The notes under the pieces were generated by a model. It was given only the letters and a program-made list of their open reading frames with translations. It was not told where the DNA came from and made no database searches. DNA of 64,000 nt from an uncultured Collinsella sp. (lineage in GTDB: Bacteria; Actinomycetota; Coriobacteriia; Coriobacteriales; Coriobacteriaceae). Each line of letters opens with the position of its first letter. Within the stretch, counting starts at the first letter, position 1. Position numbers and translations under genes: made by a program. The stretch lies in contig CABVCJ010000001.1 in the NCBI GenBank assembly GCA_902496845.1, positions 13,430 through 77,429 on the forward strand, read 5' to 3'. This document shows positions 62,617-64,000 of this stretch, one piece after another.

Positions 62617-63951
62617 ATGAATGCAGGAGTTGTTTCACTCCTTTGGGTGCTGGTGGGCGTAGTCCTGCTGGTCGCCATGATCGTTAAGTTTAAAATCAAC
62701 AGCATCATTGCGCTTATTCTTTCCGCCATTTTTATCGCCCTTGCCGACGGCATCTCTGTGGGCGACCTTGTCACCACCATGGAAGATGGACTGGGCGGAA
62801 CGCTTAAGTCGCTTGCGCTGATCATTATCTTTGGCGCAGCCATCGGAAAACTGATGACCGATTCGGGTGCCTCGCAGCAGATTGCCGACACTATCGTTGA
62901 CAAGCTCGGTATTAAGCTGCTGCCTGTTGCGCTTCTGATCATCGGCGTTATCTTTGGTATGAGCATGTTCTACGAGGTGGCGTTCCTTATCGTTACGCCG
63001 CTCGTTATCAGCATCGCCAAAGAGGCCGACATCCCCTATATGCGCCTGATTATCCCGGCTGTTTCTGGTACCACGATGGGCCATTCTCTTTTTCCGCCGC
63101 AGCCTGGTCCTATGGCGCTGGTGAGTGCCTTTGGTGCCGAGGTTCCGCCGGCCTACATCTTTGGTCTGATCGTCACGATTCCGACACTTATCTGCTCTGG
63201 TCTTTTGCTGTGCCATTTCATCCCCGGTCTCGATGACATGCCGCTTGGCAATGTTATGAAGCCGGCGGAGCGCAGGCCCGCGGACGAGCTTCCGCCGTTC
63301 TGGCTTTCCATTCTGGTGCCGCTGTTCCCGGCAATCATCATGATTGGGGCTTCGATTATCAAGAACACGGTGGGCGAGGGTTCCTTTGCATACGATCTTG
63401 CCAGCTGCATCGGTAGCGCAGATATCACTATGCTCATCACGATGATTCTTGCCATGGTTGCGTATGGTTATACGCGCGGCATGGATGGCGGAGAGATCTC
63501 TAGCTCTATGTCCGATGCTATCAAGGGCGTCGCGAACGTGCTGCTCGTTATCGGTGCCGGCGGCATCATGAAGCAGGTCATCATTACTTCTGGCGTTGGC
63601 GCGACGCTTGCCGACATGGTGAGCCTCATGCCGGTGTCGCCGCTGATTTTGGCTTGGGTGATCACGGTGGTCCTGCGCCTGCTCACCGGCCAGGGTACCG
63701 TCTCGGCCATCACCGCCGCCGGCGTCGTGGCACCTATGGTTACGCAGTTTGGCATCAACCCGGTGCTTGCAGTACTGGTCTGCGCCTGCGCATCCAATAC
63801 CATCACGCCTATGTATGACGGCGGCTACCTGCTGTTCCAGCAGTCGTTTGGCCTGTCGATGAAGGATACCTATAAGACATGGGGCCTGTTGGAGCTCGTC
63901 AACTCCGTTGTCGGCCTCATCATGGTTCTGATCCTGAGCCTGTTTATCTAG
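62617..63951 (+). CDS. GntP-family gluconate/aldonate:H+ symporter
   Basis: 444 residues from ATG 62617, with AAAAGGAG upstream. About 12-13 helices. GntP landmarks: SLALIIIFGAAIGKLMTDSG, IFGMSMFYEVAFLIVTPLV, GTTMGHSLFPPQPGPMALV, and the C-terminal RLLTGQGTVSAITAAGVVAP. It differs from the GntP remnant at 57.5 kb in its last 50 residues (YDGGYLLFQQSFGLS instead of NDAGFWMCSSFLEID), so it is not the source of that fragment. It imports gluconate or a related sugar acid and is probably co-transcribed with the HIT gene. Confidence 0.92.
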   Translation: MNAGVVSLLWVLVGVVLLVAMIVKFKINSIIALILSAIFIALADGISVGDLVTTMEDGLGGTLKSLALIIIFGAAIGKLMTDSGASQQIADTIVDKLGIKLLPVALLIIGVIFGMSMFYEVAFLIVTPLVISIAKEADIPYMRLIIPAVSGTTMGHSLFPPQPGPMALVSAFGAEVPPAYIFGLIVTIPTLICSGLLLCHFIPGLDDMPLGNVMKPAERRPADELPPFWLSILVPLFPAIIMIGASIIKNTVGEGSFAYDLASCIGSADITMLITMILAMVAYGYTRGMDGGEISSSMSDAIKGVANVLLVIGAGGIMKQVIITSGVGATLADMVSLMPVSPLILAWVITVVLRLLTGQGTVSAITAAGVVAPMVTQFGINPVLAVLVCACASNTITPMYDGGYLLFQQSFGLSMKDTYKTWGLLELVNSVVGLIMVLILSLFI

Positions 63952-64000
63952 GCGAGAAACGCATAAGACAAGCGTGTCTCACCGCAAGCCCGCGGACAGT
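63952..64000. other. Window end, no feature recognised
   Basis: The last 49 bases after the permease stop contain CTCACCGCAAG, a short match to the end of the palindromic repeat at 53080 and 56000. This is too little to call a copy. Confidence 0.3.

Overview
The window is a chromosomal segment of a high-GC Gram-positive anaerobe. The style is that of a gut Coriobacteriia, most likely Collinsella. This is inferred from the strong G/C third-position bias, the AAGGAGG-type ribosome binding sites, and the gene content: Ebg-type beta-galactosidase, LarA, FeoA-FeoA-FeoB and a uronate cluster. No rRNA, tRNA or CRISPR array was seen, so the genus is an inference.

Layout. 1-1.3 kb: the end of an exopolysaccharide tyrosine kinase and its PHP phosphatase. 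1.3-17.2 kb: housekeeping and membrane genes (GNAT, htpG, two YhgE/Pip proteins in tandem, an EamA exporter, an M20 amidohydrolase, a deleted MFS gene, hisS, ppc). 17.2-23.5 kb: a lactate racemase region, with larA and larD on the plus strand, and a frameshifted larB, a short larC and a tetR on the minus strand, followed by serB. 23.8-25.6 kb: aspS. 25.8-30.7 kb: ebgR-like / ebgA / ebgC. 30.8-36.5 kb: an APC permease, an HPr-like protein with Asp at position 46, and a ferrous-iron uptake operon. 36.7-57 kb: a pectin and hexuronate cluster (LacI regulator, uxaC-uxaB-uxaA, GPH transporter, GH28, a pectin methylesterase-alpha/beta hydrolase fusion, SGNH esterase, GH105, TIM-barrel protein, two flavin/FeS oxidoreductases, and DhuI/DhuD-like enzymes). 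57-64 kb: a deletion scar joining fragments of a GntR regulator and a GntP permease, an IlvD/Edd dehydratase, a frameshifted ATPase, a YczE-like membrane protein, a HIT protein and an intact GntP permease.

How the genes fit together. None of the pectin enzymes shows a signal peptide. Oligogalacturonides would therefore be imported by the GPH carrier, de-esterified and hydrolysed in the cytoplasm. Galacturonate would go through UxaC, UxaB and UxaA to 2-keto-3-deoxygluconate, and unsaturated uronate through the DhuI/DhuD pair to the same product. Variants of one palindrome (core TGAACGTTCA) recur at uxaC, GPH, GH105, the DhuD-like gene and the HIT/GntP promoter region, which indicates one local regulon. 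The ebg operon uses a different palindrome (ACAACCGGTTGCAC, three identical copies).

Most notable. (1) The ebgA, uxaC and GPH promoters share a direct repeat CCGTTNA / CCGTTCA with exactly 21 bp between copies, upstream of operator-flanked promoters; it looks like an undescribed activator site. (2) Large intergenic hairpins include two that share an inner motif while their 29-bp outer arms differ in sequence but remain complementary. (3) Several genes are broken (MFS, larB, GPH, gntR, gntP, ATPase). The two small indels and the stop codon should be checked against raw reads before they are taken as gene decay.
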